Of a stretch of DNA of 64,000 nt, positions 1 through 12,800 are shown piece by piece; positions within the stretch are counted from its first letter, which is position 1, and the number at the start of each line of letters is the position of its first letter. Where the stretch lies: assembly GCA_028386065.3 (NCBI GenBank), contig JAKUCV010001604.1:195348-259347 (forward strand), in the 5' to 3' direction. A program made the position numbers and the translations under genes. The notes below the pieces were generated by a model that searched no databases, was not told the DNA's origin, and worked only from the letters and a program-made list of their open reading frames with translations. The DNA is from Turnera subulata (lineage: Eukaryota > Streptophyta > Magnoliopsida > Malpighiales > Passifloraceae).

Positions 1-741
1 CCTGTCTGTACCAAGTTATTGTTATTGTTTGGGCACTGGGGGAGAGTTAGTGGTTGGTCCTGCTCCCTGTCTGTGCCAGTTATTACGTGGAGGTACCGGG
101 GAGAGGTCCACGGGCTAGCTAGCTTGACTACCAGGCGACGGCCATCATTTAGCTTGTGATAGGGGCCCTGATAATAAATTGGATTAGCGTGTCTAGAATC
201 ACCCGTGTGTATTTAAGGTTCGTGAGAACCTTGGTTTTGTTGTGTTGTGACTTGGAATAGTTACGGTGTATGTATATGTATATTTGCTTATGGGTTTACC
301 CGGTGGGCACTTCGGACTCACCCCTCACCTGCGGGCTTTTATCCTGTAGGTTGTGTTATTTGTGGTTCAGGTATATTGCATTCCAGACAGGCTGCGGCGT
401 TATCCCTTGGACAGGACTCGGATCCATTAGTTGCATCATGGGTTGCATGCAGAGTCATTGTGAGTCGTTAAGTCTTCCGCTGTGCTGTTTATTTTGTCGT
501 TGGGCCGTAGGGCCATATTGTTGTTGCTTACAGTGTTTATTTGAGTTAAAGTCTTCCGCTGTGCATATTATTATTGTTGTTGGGCCATTGGGCCGATTTT
601 ATTATTATTGATGTTTGTTATTTTGGGCCGTTGGGGCCGAGTTGTCGTTGTATACACCGTATGCTGAGTCATGTTGGGTTGGGTCGTCACAGTTCCGGCA
701 CGTGTTTACTGTGTACGGTAAATACGGGTCGGGGCGTTTCG
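1..741 (+). mobile_element. Solo-LTR copy F, 3' part only (window edge)
   Basis: This is the 3' portion of the long LTR family that recurs through the window. It carries the duplicated module with 'gggggagag...ctccctgtctgt', the hairpin at 328-350 and the family 3' end (agttccggcacgtgtttact...ggtcggggcgtttc). The expected terminal CA reads CG here. It is inserted into a related LTR of opposite orientation (copy G). The open reading frames here are by-products of the LTR sequence and are not genes. Confidence 0.75.
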
Positions 742-3252
742 TCAACGGTTCAATCAAACAACAAAGCATACACAATATTACGGGCACATATCAAGGTTTA
801 TCCATCCTCACCTGGTGTGTCTCTGAAATTGCTATCCGGTCAAATCCCGATACCCTATACGTACATATAGGAACAAAATAATCACTTATAATGCACAACA
901 AAATGATTATGCATGATACCGGTTTAGAAATCGTTATACGGCTTGCCTTATCCAATTTCTTTATTATGAAATTAACCTCTTTATTCATTATACCATTTAT
1001 ACTTAATTTCAAATTAAAACCGAAACCGAGTTTCTTATCGATATTCTAATTATTCTTAATTTTTAAATTAAAACCAAGACCGAACGTTCAAGCCGATATC
1101 CCGGCCTTCTAACCCTTTGTCGATAAGGGAAAAACATAAGCATATTAGAATACATGTATATATACGTATATTTACACATAAATCGATACTAGATTAAACA
1201 TATATCTAGTGTGACCATATTTATACATAGATAGTACGTAACTCCTATTTAACCTTATGTTTATATTTATGTGATAAATCAAGTTGTAACTTCATTATTT
1301 AGCCAAACATAAATTTAGTAGGATACGTATATATAATCATTTATACACATGTGCTTATAATTCATAGGTATTCATATTTATATTTTTAGTTTACCTTTGA
1401 CATTTAAATCAAGTAAATAAGTATAATTGGGCCTTTAATTATTATGAGTCCAAATATAAATTAAGTAAATACTATAGGTCTTTCTAATAGTCTAACACAA
1501 AATAAAAGTATAAATCGAATTACAAAACATAAATGGAATTAAAGGTTATTATTTGATTAATTAAACTAAATCTTTATTTTAATTAAAACAATTAAGAGTC
1601 CGGGTTCATTAACGTTCTTAGTCCGTTAGAATGTATCCGTCCCGAGAACATGGGCCTCCGCACATCGGCCCGTTTCCGAGCCCATTTGTGCACCGAGCCC
1701 AAACCCGAGCCCATGGTAAGGTGAGTCCGAGGAGTTACCAAAACAACCCGTCCATCGAGTCCCATTTGTTGAAGAACGCACTGTTCACGCTGGCAGACAT
1801 CCGGGACCTCGCCGGAAAATTCCCGGGACTGCCGGAAATTCGCCGGAATCCGGCCAAACACTGTTCACGGCAGCCCCCCCAAAGCTCCACTTCTCAGCTA
1901 CTGTTCACGCTCACAGAACACCCAAACACACAGCAACACCCAACCTGCTCCTTCCCTCAATCAACCACCCATTCGTCAACCACCCACCAAAAGTCTAAAC
2001 ACCCACAACCTTAACCGTCAACACACCCCCATCAACGCCATGATTCATCAAACAACCACAACACAAACAAAACCCGATTAGTCCAAACTAGCAAGACTCG
2101 GGTTGAAGATAGAAAGGCAGGAAAAGATGGGAAGAGACAGAGATCACCGTCAGCCTTACCCACACGACGGCGACAGCAGATCGAGACAGGAAACGGCGGC
2201 GGTTCGTGCTGCTGCGGCGGCGAGCTGTGGTGGACGACGCGGCGGATTCGGTGGCGGCTTGTGGTCGTCTCGCGTCAGTAGCGAAGAGAGAGGAGACGGC
2301 GAAGTGGCGAGACCCGCAGGTGACTGTCGATGTTGCAGCTCCGGCGACGGCGGCACAGGCGAGTGGAGATGCAGGCGGTACTTAGGGGCTCCTGGGCATG
2401 GTGGTCGGGCTCGGCTTGCCTGACTTGGTGACCGGAAGAGGAGCAGCGGCGAGGGGGTCACGGCTGGAGATGGGTGTGGTGGTCTCGACGGAAAGGAAAA
2501 AGAAAAAGGAAAGGAAGGAAGGAGAAAAGAAAAAAAAAGAAGGGGAAGAAGAGGGTAGTGGTGGAGGGGTGCTGTGTGTCGGCTGCGAGGTGGAAAGAAG
2601 ATAAGGAAAAGAAAAAAATGGAAGCGGGAGGGGGAAAGGATCGGTGAAGAAGAAGAGAATGAAAGAATGAAGAAATGAAAAGAAATAAAAGGAAGAGGAG
2701 ATGGCAGACAAAGGATCATGGGGGAAAAAGAAAAGAAGGAGGGGTCCGGCGGCTGAGAAGAAAGAAAAGGGAAAAAGAAAAGGAGGGGAAAGAAGGAAAA
2801 GAAAGAAAAGAGAGAAGAAAAGTGGGACCCGCACGGTTGGGGAAAAACCGGGAGAGAGAAGAAACGTTGCCCGAAAAGAGGAAGAGGAAGGAAAAAGAAG
2901 GAAGAAGAGTAGCTCGGGGCAAAACTCATATGGCCGGTCCGGATTCTCGCGTCAGAATCTCGTAGACGCAGGGATACTCCCGTCTTTCCGACAAATCCCG
3001 TCCCGAGTCCAAAAATACAACTTGGGCTCGGAAAATCCGATTAATCCTCCTGAACGTCGTCCAAGTCTCTGAACTGAAAACCGAGGCTCGGTTAGTTAGG
3101 AAGACACTCCCGAGCGCGAGAAAATTCTCGGTTTCGAAAAACAACTCCCGTTTTACCGTGAATTAATTATCCAAGATTAATTCAACAGTAAATCACGGTA
3201 AAACAATTTCTACAGTCCCGGTAGAAATCTAAATTTTACTCGGGTTGTTACA
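742..3252 (-). mobile_element. LTR copy G, minus orientation, interrupted by copy F
   Basis: This is a diverged relative of the same LTR family in reverse orientation. The left part matches the middle of the other minus-strand copies ('tatccatcctcacct' followed by AT-rich sequence). The right part ends in the inverted family start: aattaattcaacagtaaatcacggtaaa, then actcgggttgttaca, ending at 3252. It contains a long purine-rich tract (about 2480-2910). That tract produces long but low-complexity frames on both strands, which I do not regard as coding. Its missing end should lie to the left of copy F, outside the window. Confidence 0.7.
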
Positions 3253-4090
3253 ATATATATATATATACACATGTAAATAATCAAAGAATCATTTAATAAT
3301 CAAGCAAAAAACTCAATATTGCTCCTTTGGTGCGATATAAACCATAAAATAACCAAGTTCATCAATTATGAACTATTCAACTTAATCCAAAACCAAAAAT
3401 TAAATGTTACAATTAATTTCTAGTAAGTCATATTTTAATTCCTTAGGTCACTTTTGCAAAAAAAAATTCTTTCAATATACAAATGGTAGTTTTCTCACTA
3501 ATATATAATTGACTCTTTCTATGCAAAAACCCAATTAAATTTATTTTTTATGTATCATTAGTTAAATTCAGCAAAGAAATTATCTTATATCTTAGGAAGA
3601 ATTCTTTTTGTTATTATTTTTTAGAACATTGTTTCATATGACTTTCTGTTTCCAAAAGAATTCTTTTTAACATACAAAATAATAAAATCATTAGATTGCT
3701 AATGTATTGTCCCAAAACAATTGTAACAGATATAGTTATAGAACTATTAGAATGCTCGAAATCGAGGGCTTTTTAAAGTTGCAATAATAATTATACTTAA
3801 TTTTCACTTAACAAAGAATTAAATTTGAGCAAGGAAAGCTTACATTCGTTTGTATCTTGCGGCTGCGGGATCTTTGTTAGGGAAATGATCACCAAAATTC
3901 TGCTAAAAAAACATGGTAGTTACCAAATTTAAACGCAACTTAAACAATCCAACTAGTTAGAGCAAATTAGAATTTTTGTACATTAAAAAAAGATAAAGAC
4001 AAAATATAAATACAGTTTCAAATAAATTACAACTCATATCTTTATTTTTATATAATGAAAGGTTTGCTTTCAAAAAATCCCACTTAGAGG
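3253..4090. other. AT-rich intergenic spacer
   Basis: This is low-complexity AT-rich DNA between two LTR copies. No convincing coding frame, RNA gene or element terminus was seen. Confidence 0.5.
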
Positions 4091-4095
4091 CAGCC

Positions 4096-6771
4096 TGTAA
4101 CAGCCCGGGTAATTTTCATATTTTTACTGGTACCGTAAAAAGATTTTTATACCGTTATTTACCATTAAAATTAATCTTGGGTAATTAATTTATGGTAACC
4201 TGTACATCGGATTCCGAAACCGAGCCCTGTCCCACGTTCGGGATTTTTCTCCGGATTTTTTGGACCAAAGTTGGAATTTTTCGGGTCCAGGAATCTTCAG
4301 AAAAGTCAGGTTTATCCTCGAATTATCGGACCAGAAATAAAGCTAAGGGGGTATTATAGTTATTTTCTGGTCCGGACGGGACACGGTTCACATGCTGCAC
4401 AGTATTGGGGCAGCTGCCGCCTTTTCCTGTGAAGCATGTGAATTTATTGTGACCCGTGTGTTGCCAGTGCTTAGCCCGTGCTTTGCCAGTGGATTTTTGT
4501 TCTGCAGCCTACAAACCCATTGCCGCCATACCATCCTGCCAAACACCTGCAAACCATCTCGTGCATACACAACCTTAGAAACCTGCAAAAGAAAGAAAAA
4601 AAAAAAAGAAAACACCCAGCCTAAGACGTTGTCGCTTAGGCAACAACCCCATCTTCCCCTCCTCTCTTCTTTTTCTCTTCTCCTCTTCCCGTGGCCGAGC
4701 CACCTCCGGCACCACACGCCACCTAAACACCACCTTCACCCGAGACCACCTCGCCACCAGTCGCCACCACCCTCCTTTCCTTCTCCTCCTCGCTCGAACG
4801 TTGTCGCTGTAGAGCACACCATCGCCGCTCGAGTTGCCGTCGCTGCAACTTGTCCTCGCGTGGTCTTCTTCCCTCACGGTCAGCAACCGGCGGAACTAAG
4901 TCACGACCACCGCCACCCTCTTGTCCGATCTCTCCGCTCGCGCCGCCTCCTCTGCCGCTCGCCTTACTCCTGCCTCGCGTGGCGCCGCCTGCATCGAACC
5001 CGGGAAGGCCATCGGCTCTTGAGGTGAGCGACCCGACCTCAACGGGTCAGGCCATGGGGCTGAGCTGGTGCTGGGCCGCGCCTTGGCATGGGCTCGTATT
5101 CTGGGTCTGTGTCGTGGCCTGGACCCTGGTGTCTGGGTCCCGTGGGCTGGACCTGTTGGGCTGCCAGTTTTGGTTCATGGGCTCATAGTGCTGGCCCAGT
5201 CGTTTTTTAAAAAAAAAAAAGAAAAAAAATTCTGGAAAGAGAGAAAATGGAGGAAAAAAATATAAAAAGGTTTATAATTTTGGGAAATAAATATAATTCT
5301 GGAAAAGAGTAATATTCTAGAAAATAATATGGAAATTAAAAATAAATTATACCTTGGTTATTATTGTGGAAAAAAATAATAATAAATAATATTTCTTTTG
5401 GAAAATAAATATGGGAAGGGTATTATCAAAGTAAGTATTATACCGAAATAATATCCGGGTATAAGTATGGTATATTTTTGACACATGGATAATAAATGGT
5501 GAATTTTGATGATAATAGAGAAATAAACCGGGGAAGTAACCGAGACGAGTTTGTATTTAAATTTACGGTATACAGTATTAGCTTGACATTTGCATATCAC
5601 TTATGTGTGCATATTATTTGAATGATATAGGAGTTGATAACGAGCAGATACCTGAGGAACCGGACTTGGAGTCTGTTGGGCATTTCCAAAATTGATAATC
5701 GGCTAAGGTGAGGGTGGATAACCTTGGATATGTGCCCGTAATACTGTGTGTATTTTTGTTGTTTGCTTGAACTGCTGTGATGAACATTGTTAGTTATTTG
5801 ATTGCTATGGTTACAGTTGTTGCTGTTGTTGGACTGTGTTGTTGGTCTTGTGGATACTGTGAGTGATAGTCGAACTGTTAATTGTGAATAATTGGTGATA
5901 TGAGATTGTTGATTGGTTGAGCCTGTGGAATAACCTGAGATATAAGGAAATTGGATAGTTAAGAATAGAGTATTGGAACTGAATTTGAGATGATGATTTA
6001 ATTGTCACGTGGAAAGTAGTGGTACTACTAGATGGTTAGAGGCTAGTTCTGTGGTGTCATGGACGGTTTGGTTTGGTTGTTGGGGATGTTGATCCCGGAT
6101 GATTTGGATATTGAGATGTTGATCCCGAATGATTTGGATATTGGGATGTTGATCCCAGATTGTGTTTTGGCCTGGCATCTGGAATTAGCTAATAACCAGG
6201 TACGACCCTAGCTTGTCCAGTGACAAGGGCCCGGAAGATAAAATTTGTAATAATAATAAATAATCTTTTGGTCTTGGCTCAGTTGTGTTTTAGTAGATTT
6301 TTTGTGTTGTGTTTGTCTGTGTTTACTTCGAAAGTATTATGTTTGCCTGCATATCTCTATTTATCCTTCGCCGGTGAGCACTTCGGACTCACCCCTCGCC
6401 TGCGGGGTTTCATCCCGTAGGTTGAGTTGTTTCGTAGTTCAGGTGCAACGTTCGATGGCTGCTGCTTTCTTCTCCACCTGACTCCGGATTCATACCTTCG
6501 CAGCATGTGCATATAAGACTTCTGCTGTTGTGTATTATATGTGTTGCTGTGTTGCTGCTTTCCTAATTTGCCTATGATGATGCTGTACCATATGTGTTCT
6601 GTTGCTGTTGTTGAGGATGTGGCTTGAATATAGGTCCCCGAGTATGGGTGACAATTGTATTATATGGATTGCTGTTGTAAAATACTTGCGAGTTGTACTG
6701 TATTCCCTATTAATAAGAATAGTTTCGGCACGTGTTTACTGTATCTGGTAAATACGGGTCGGGGCGCTTCA
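4096..6771 (+). mobile_element. Solo-LTR copy A (2.7 kb)
   Basis: The element begins TGTAACAGCCCGGG and ends GGGTCGGGGCGCTTCA, so it has TG...CA termini. It is flanked by cagcc (4091-4095) and caacc (6772-6776), a 5-bp duplication with one mismatch. Internal landmarks shared with the other copies are an inverted pair of ttattttctggt-type sequences near 4330-4375, a donor-like GTGAG at 5024, an acceptor-like tatag ending at 5630, a second donor after ctaag at 5707, short repeats of gatgttgatcccg at 6084-6160, and two hairpins at 6374-6392 and 6399-6421. No gag-pol sequence follows. The frames at 4392-5188 belong to the GC-rich leader of the LTR. Confidence 0.85.
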
Positions 6772-6856
6772 CAACCAGATTAATGAACCGTGGAATCTAA
6801 TTAAAAAAATCAAAACATGAAAAAACGAATTGAACTAAAGGATAATACAGAGATGA

Positions 6857-7443
6857 AACAAAGTAGGCAAAATTTCATTTGTAGCACTTTAACTTTAGTG
6901 GAGTATCAATTTGGCCATCTAATAATTTGTTTGAACATTTTAATAATTTAATTTTCCAATCCATCACAATTAAGCCACTCTGCCTTGGAAAAAAAAGAGA
7001 GCATTCCCATATATCACTATCAATACTGAACGTGAATAACCTAAGATTTATGGAAACTACGTAGTTTTGTAAATGTAGGTTTAAATCATTTTTTTTACAT
7101 TTTTTTCTTTTAAAAACTCCTAAAACTAAACGACATCCAACTCTAAGTGATAAATCCTATTCATTTATTTTTCAAAAATCGTTCTCCCTCTTCTCCTCCA
7201 CCATCCAAAAATGTATATAAAAAAATTAAATCTACATTTACGTAGTTTCTATAATTCCTAAAGGTTCATATGACGCAATAATGGTGATGTAATAGGATGG
7301 TCTTTTTTTTTTTAAGACAGAATGGCTTAATTGTGATGGGTTTGCAAATTAAATTGTTAAAATGTTCAAACAAATAATTAGATGGCCAAATTGATACTCC
7401 ACTAAAATTAAAATGTACTAAATAAAATTTTGCCAACAAAGTA
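6857..7443. mobile_element. Mutator-like foldback MITE, copy 1
   Basis: Inverted terminal repeats of about 120 bp (6866-6985 and 7315-7434) start with GGCAAAATTT. They are flanked by a perfect 9-bp direct repeat, aacaaagta, at 6857-6865 and 7435-7443. A 9-bp duplication with long TIRs is the signature of Mutator-type elements. The 569-bp body has no coding capacity. A second copy of the same family lies at 39464-40083. Confidence 0.85.
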
Positions 7444-7477
7444 TTAGTGCGTCAGGAATTATAGGTTTATTTCAGTC

Positions 7478-8060
7478 CTTAATATTAGGGGTGAGCAAGA
7501 TGACCGAACTGACCAAAATACCCGTTGTCCAGACCGAAATATGCACAATTTGGACACTGTCCAGACCAAATTACAAATTTCGGTTTGGACAGGAAATGAC
7601 CAAATAATATTTCAGTCCGGGCTGGGCAGGCTGGGGAAAGTTTGAATTGACCGAAAACCCAATCGGTCTTTTGTCCTTTTGTATAACATATCACAATTCC
7701 CCCCAAGTTCCAACCCAATCCAACCGATTATTTCATGTTCCCAACATCCCAAACCAACTAAATTGCCTTTTTTATCCAACCGATTATTCTCTGGACATGT
7801 ATTGCTTCAATATGGATTTCAGCTTGATTTTTTTTTTTTTCCTCTTTTGGATTCCAGCGACTTCTTCTTTACCTATGTGCTATTTGGGCTGTTCGGACTA
7901 AAGGGTGTCCAGACCGAAATAATTCGGTTAATTCGGTTTTTGGTCAAATTGGATTTGGACATTCGGCCGGACACCCTGAGCACAATTTGGTTTGTCCAAA
8001 GACCAGACCAAAATATACTGTCCAGACCAAACTGACCGAATACTCTCCCCTACTTAGTAT
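7478..8060. mobile_element. Non-autonomous hAT-type element
   Basis: The ends are TAGGGGTGAG (7486) and, inverted, TAGGGGAGAG (ending 8052). They are flanked by an 8-bp duplication with one mismatch, cttaatat (7478-7485) and cttagtat (8053-8060). The interior contains many copies of 'gaccgaa' and 'tgtccagacc' words in both orientations, as is common in subterminal regions of hAT elements. No transposase frame is visible. The frames at 7485-8035 are fragments of this repeat. Confidence 0.8.
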
Positions 8061-8139
8061 ATTTGGTTCACTCCGGGAAGAAAAGTTCTATTTGGGCAAA
8101 AAAAAAAAAAAAAAAACATGCAGGAAGAAAAGACTATTT

Positions 8140-8672
8140 TCGGCTTTCTCCGGACAGCACAGGTTGGCAGATCCTTTTTTATGAATAACACAGGGTGACA
8201 GATACTTGGTAATAACTAGGATTTTGTTTTTTATACGATGTTTCAACAGTTTTAGTGGAATAACATTTTCCAGTAACTGATCTAAATGAGAAACTTGTGG
8301 TCCAAAGAAATTATATGTATATGTATGGGGGACCAAAACCATAGAGAACGAAAAGATGAAACTCATACGTCCAAATCTCCCCAAAAGCAACCCAGCCCAT
8401 GTCTTCGTAGCTCAAAATCCCCTGTTTTGCACTCGAACAACTGTTTGATCATGAGATTACTATCAAACTCGCCCATCCATCCAGCTTGGTTTATGGCGTA
8501 TATATGGTACCCATAGAAGCCCAACTCCCAACAAAATATCAACACCTCCAATTCTGTCCAAATCAAAAGTATACATAGGAAACTCGATGATGGCAATTAA
8601 TTATATATATATTATGACCATACAAAACGCATATACATATATAGGATCAATGTTCTTTTTATATTCATCATT
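8140..8672 (-). pseudogene. Relic of an AVT1-like gene (exons 1-2 only)
   Basis: The minus strand matches the first part of the two intact AVT1-like genes. An exon-1 scrap (8643-8672) corresponds to the stretch encoding DYEKNIDP. An exon-2 relic (about 8370-8550) retains the matches to the GW of the IKEAGW motif and to the [10 protein letters not shown] region. Part of intron 2 (about 8140-8290) resembles 59140-59250. The exon-2 relic has lost about 30 bp encoding a membrane segment and contains frameshifts, so no protein can be made. The rest of the gene is absent. This is a third, decayed member of the cluster, just downstream of the intact copy at 9840-13219. Confidence 0.75.
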
Positions 8673-8700
8673 GTGTCAATGGGACGAATTTGTATAAAGA

Positions 8701-8742
8701 ACAAGAATCGTTTCATCAAAAAAAAAAAACAAGAATCCTTTC
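8701..8742 (+). mobile_element. Tail-only retroposon micro-insertion
   Basis: The imperfect direct repeat acaagaatcgtttc / acaagaatcctttc (8701-8714 and 8729-8742) flanks only 'atc' plus an A-run. The structure is that of a 5'-truncated SINE or LINE insertion. Confidence 0.55.
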
Positions 8743-9225
8743 TCGAAACAAAGAGAAAAAAAAAGAACAAGAGCCTTTCTTGACGTTTGATGCTTCTAGT
8801 TACGTGGAGAGGCTCCTCGTTAAGGAGGAAGAAGAAGGAGAAAGAAGAGATAATTCATATTGAAAAACAAAATAGAATTAAAAGCACAAAGAGGAAGAAG
8901 CGTGTGGTCCCTTAAACTTCTTGAAAACCCCCCATGATTAAGTGTTTCCTTCTCATTGTGTGATGCAGTGGTCTCGTGATTGTACTGGTTGCGTACTGAG
9001 AGCTGTTTTTTAAGTCTGTTTGTAACCACCAAACATGTAAAATACGTACCTAAATGAAAAAATAAAGAATATAGGAATTTTATGTAAGGTTGTAAAGAAC
9101 TACTATATGAAAACTTGAAAAAAGTGAGACTCCCCCAGCCCCATGTGACTCAATTATGCCTCAAACCTAAACTTAATTTATTCGCAAAAACATAATAATT
9201 TAAATATAGAGAGACGGGGTGTGAT
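8743..9225. other. Intergenic, no gene seen
   Basis: AT-rich DNA with A/G tracts. The minus-strand frame at 8820-9032 has no recognisable similarity or splice context. Confidence 0.4.
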
Positions 9226-9299
9226 GCATAACAAGTTAGAGTTTAACAAGTTTAGAAGCTTTGCTAAAAAAAAAAAAAAAGCATAACAAGTTAGAGTTT
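9226..9299 (+). mobile_element. Truncated retroposon with 19-bp target duplication
   Basis: A perfect 19-bp repeat starting gcataacaagttagag (9226-9244 and 9281-9299) flanks a 36-bp insert that ends in a long A-run. This is a 5'-truncated retroposed fragment. Confidence 0.7.
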
Positions 9300-9649
9300 T
9301 TAACCCATGTGTTGACTATCAATATTTACTATTACAAAATAATCTCATAATAGTCTGTTCATAATTAGTTATATTAACATAAGGATGATTTTAAAAACTA
9401 TAAAAAACATGAAATTTGCTTTAATATGAATTCATCAAATCACATGTAATCATGGAATTCAATTCAATTCAATGCTGCATGGAGGGGATACCAAATGGGC
9501 AAACTATATAAACATGCCTTAACAGCACCATCAATGCTAGGCACATGATATGATATATATTTAATACAAGTTGGCTTGGGGCACATGATATCTGCAACAA
9601 TACTATTTATGATCGCCACTCACCACAATTAATTGTGATCATAAACGTA

Positions 9650-9839
9650 CATATCTAGTTTCTTCTAGGGGTAGTTCCATATCATTCAACAACGGGTGTG
9701 TGTGGCTCCACTTAACCAAATTATCAAAAGCTTCAGAATTGAAAATTCATCATCCTTGCATTTAATTTCCATGGAAACACCATTCACCCGGAGGGAAGAC
9801 AATCTTCGTGCCATTACATCCACGAGCAAGCTAAACTGA
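9650..9839 (-). other. Conserved 3' flank of AVT gene 1
   Basis: The sequence just beyond the stop codon aligns with 55925-56112 beyond the stop of gene 2 (for example ggaaacaccattcacc and the tagtttcttc...tagttccatatcat stretch). It is probably the 3' untranslated region. No clear poly(A) signal was fixed. Confidence 0.5.
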
Positions 9840-12800
9840 TCAGTATTGCTTCGCAATATCGCATACCGATGTGTATGTTCCAAGGATTGCACAAATAATC
9901 CCAAATGAAGCAACCGTGATACTCAAGACATTCTGTTTTACAAAATCAAAATCGTGCAACTAAATTAATGTACTGGTCAGTTATAAAATGGTCTATAAGC
10001 TAGAAAGTTAAAGATATGTAATTGCACTCAGAAGGAAAGAATATTGTAAAAACCAAGAAAATGATTCAGTGCTCAATAACAAATTCTTGAAAGAAAAGTG
10101 ATTGGTTTTTTGGTAGAAAAAAGTGATTGACTTAATAAGTGACTTAATATCAAAGATTAAAATCTGCAATAAAGCTGGGATACTTTACTAGTTAAATTTA
10201 TAAATACATTGTTATCCACTTACTTGCATCCTTGAAGCTTTCTGTCCCAAGGTCTTTACAAAGCATAAGGATGGCATGATTACGGACTGAATCAGATCCC
10301 AAAAAAAAAAAAAAAACAGTCAGGACTCGGCAATTATATTATATTCTTTAAACATTGAGATGTTGCAAGTACAGATGCATGCTGCTAAATATTGGTTTTT
10401 CCAAAAGCTACATATGAATGGATCTCTTTTTTTTTTTTGTCAAACATAATAATGGATGTTAATAATAATTCTGACCTAATTTCCAGTTATTCTTTTATAA
10501 AAATTAGTAATTAAGTATTTAATCACATTAAAATACTTTATTTTCAAAATTAAAATGTGAAATGTCCTCGTTTGCCAGAACTTAGTGTCAAATATTACAA
10601 GGCAAGAAATTCCTTTTTTGGGTACATGTATCTCTTACCACCAATAAACAGAGAAGAGAGCCGATCAAAGCCATGACCAGACCTACAATCACCATTGACA
10701 TCGCATACGAGTTTAGCAGAACACCATCGAAGTCTAGAGAATTTGAATAAGAGCAATAATTATAGAGGTTAAAAGAATATGGGATATTACCGAAGAAAGG
10801 AAAGAGGAGGGCAACAAGGACCGTGGATACAACAAGGGTCGTCCTCAGAAGAATGAAGCAAGTGTAAGTATCAGAAACTTGTTGAGGCAATAGCCCTTGC
10901 AAGCCCCTAGCCAATGGCATCATCAGCAGAGGATACTTGACAAATGGGGTGGCCACCTGTACACAAATAGAATCATCAAGCAATTTAATCAATTCCTGTT
11001 GAACATTTAATTAGCCCTTTTACACTCTTTTTTCAGGAAAAAAGTTGAAGTTGGAAAGGAGGTTCTCTCAATTTAGGATTAGGACAGACCATCAGGCTCA
11101 GCCTTGCATTATGTTTAGAAAAGGGTAGATGGCCGGATTTTTATTCCCAATTCCATTCTAACTTTTTGTTTCGATATAACAAACAAACATAGCCCAAGAG
11201 AAAAAGAATGTCACACTTACTGTAGCCCAGACTGCAATCTTGGAAACAATAGAATGCGGGGGCATATTCAAGGTGATTTGAGAGAGTGTGGCCTCACCAA
11301 ACATGGTATATCCTATTGCTGCCACACCTCCATAGAACACAAAGCTCGCCGAGAAGCTACAAAATTGAACAAGAACAAAGTGCATGTTGGTGAGACAAAA
11401 CCAGAATTATAAAATGCATGCACTATACTTAGAAGGCAAATATATTGTTGTGTACCTTGTAACAGTTGCCTTGGTGAATTTTCTTTTATCAGCCATGGAT
11501 TGGTAGAAATTAGGAAATACAGAGTGGCCAGCAAAACAATATCCATAAACACCCAATGCAAATGGAATGCCACTCCACTTTACAAGTGGAGCAGTATGAT
11601 GGAACCCAATCCCTTCGGCTGTGCCCAGATATACCAGACTGAAAACTGTTAAAATTGCCGTCAAAATCCCCACAGCTGCAACCGCCATCACACAACCATA
11701 TACATATAAGAGTTTAAGTTAGCAATAATTTATGTGTTCAATCCCCACAGAGAGTTAGGGGAGGAGTAAAGCACCTGAAACGTATGCCACTATTCGAAGA
11801 TCCTTGAGGAAACACAGTGGCAGAAATAAAAGAGCAGCAAGTATTCCGAAGCATTGATTGGAGGTAAGATGTAAGCCAAACAAGTCCAAGGATGTTCCTG
11901 GGAATAGCTTGGTGAGATTATCCCCTTCCATAGTGATAAATTCCACACAATAGGACTGCCAACAAATGGGTAGAAAGAAAACAATAGAAATCAGCTGAAT
12001 TCTAATACGTACATAAAGAAAATATATATAAGTTAAGGATTTGAAGAGTGTCACTTACGTATAATTCTGTGTACAAAATGACCTGCCAAAAGTCCAAAAT
12101 AAAACAATTTTAGAAAAAACCAAATTGCGAGAAACAGAAAGCAGGTAAAGACAAACAAATGAATTCATAATCTCCACCAAAAAAAATGCAGTTTCTTTTT
12201 TTTTTTTTTACTGGACAAGTAGTATTATTTTTTTTTTGATGAATTGGACAAGTAGTATTATATGTGTGGCAGATAGAAAGGGGAAGGAAGGAAGGATAAA
12301 ACGACTGGATTTGTCAAAATTTCCAGCAGTGCTAGAAATGATAACTGTGCATTTAATTTTGGATCGTCAGAACATGTTTTCTTCTATATTTTTGTAGAAA
12401 ACAAACGTTTATGTATACCACCACTGCCCAAAAGAAAGAAATTAAATGACTACGCCTAAAACAGATTAGAAAGGAAATCTAATAATTATTCATTGATTCT
12501 TTTGAAGAATAGAAAAGTAATAAGGACATAATGAAAATGGAAAAGTATAGGGGAAACGATAGCTTTTGAAAAAAAAATCTTGTAAAAAAAAAATAATTGA
12601 AGTTATAATTACTCAAGATCCAGAGTTGTCACTATCCGGCACAGCTGGACGCGATCAACTCTGTACGACTTTATTTTTTGATCATGCAAGGTTCACGTTT
12701 CCGATCTAACTCAACAGGTTCAGACCTCCAAGAAGTTCTTGTAAGGAAAAGAAGAAATTAACTCACAGAAGCTGCAATACGACCAGGCCTCCCAAAAGCA

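Noticed and set aside
2156..2929. A 257-codon minus-strand frame rich in Ser, Phe and Pro
   Set aside because: It lies in a purine/pyrimidine-biased tract of an LTR copy, which opens frames on both strands. Low complexity, no domain.
10683..10733. Extension of AVT gene 1 exon 8 (acceptor at 10734, adding [10 protein letters not shown])
   Set aside because: Using the acceptor before GTCTGGTCATG gives the family sequence [11 protein letters not shown] and matches exon 8 of gene 2. The longer form breaks the membrane segment.
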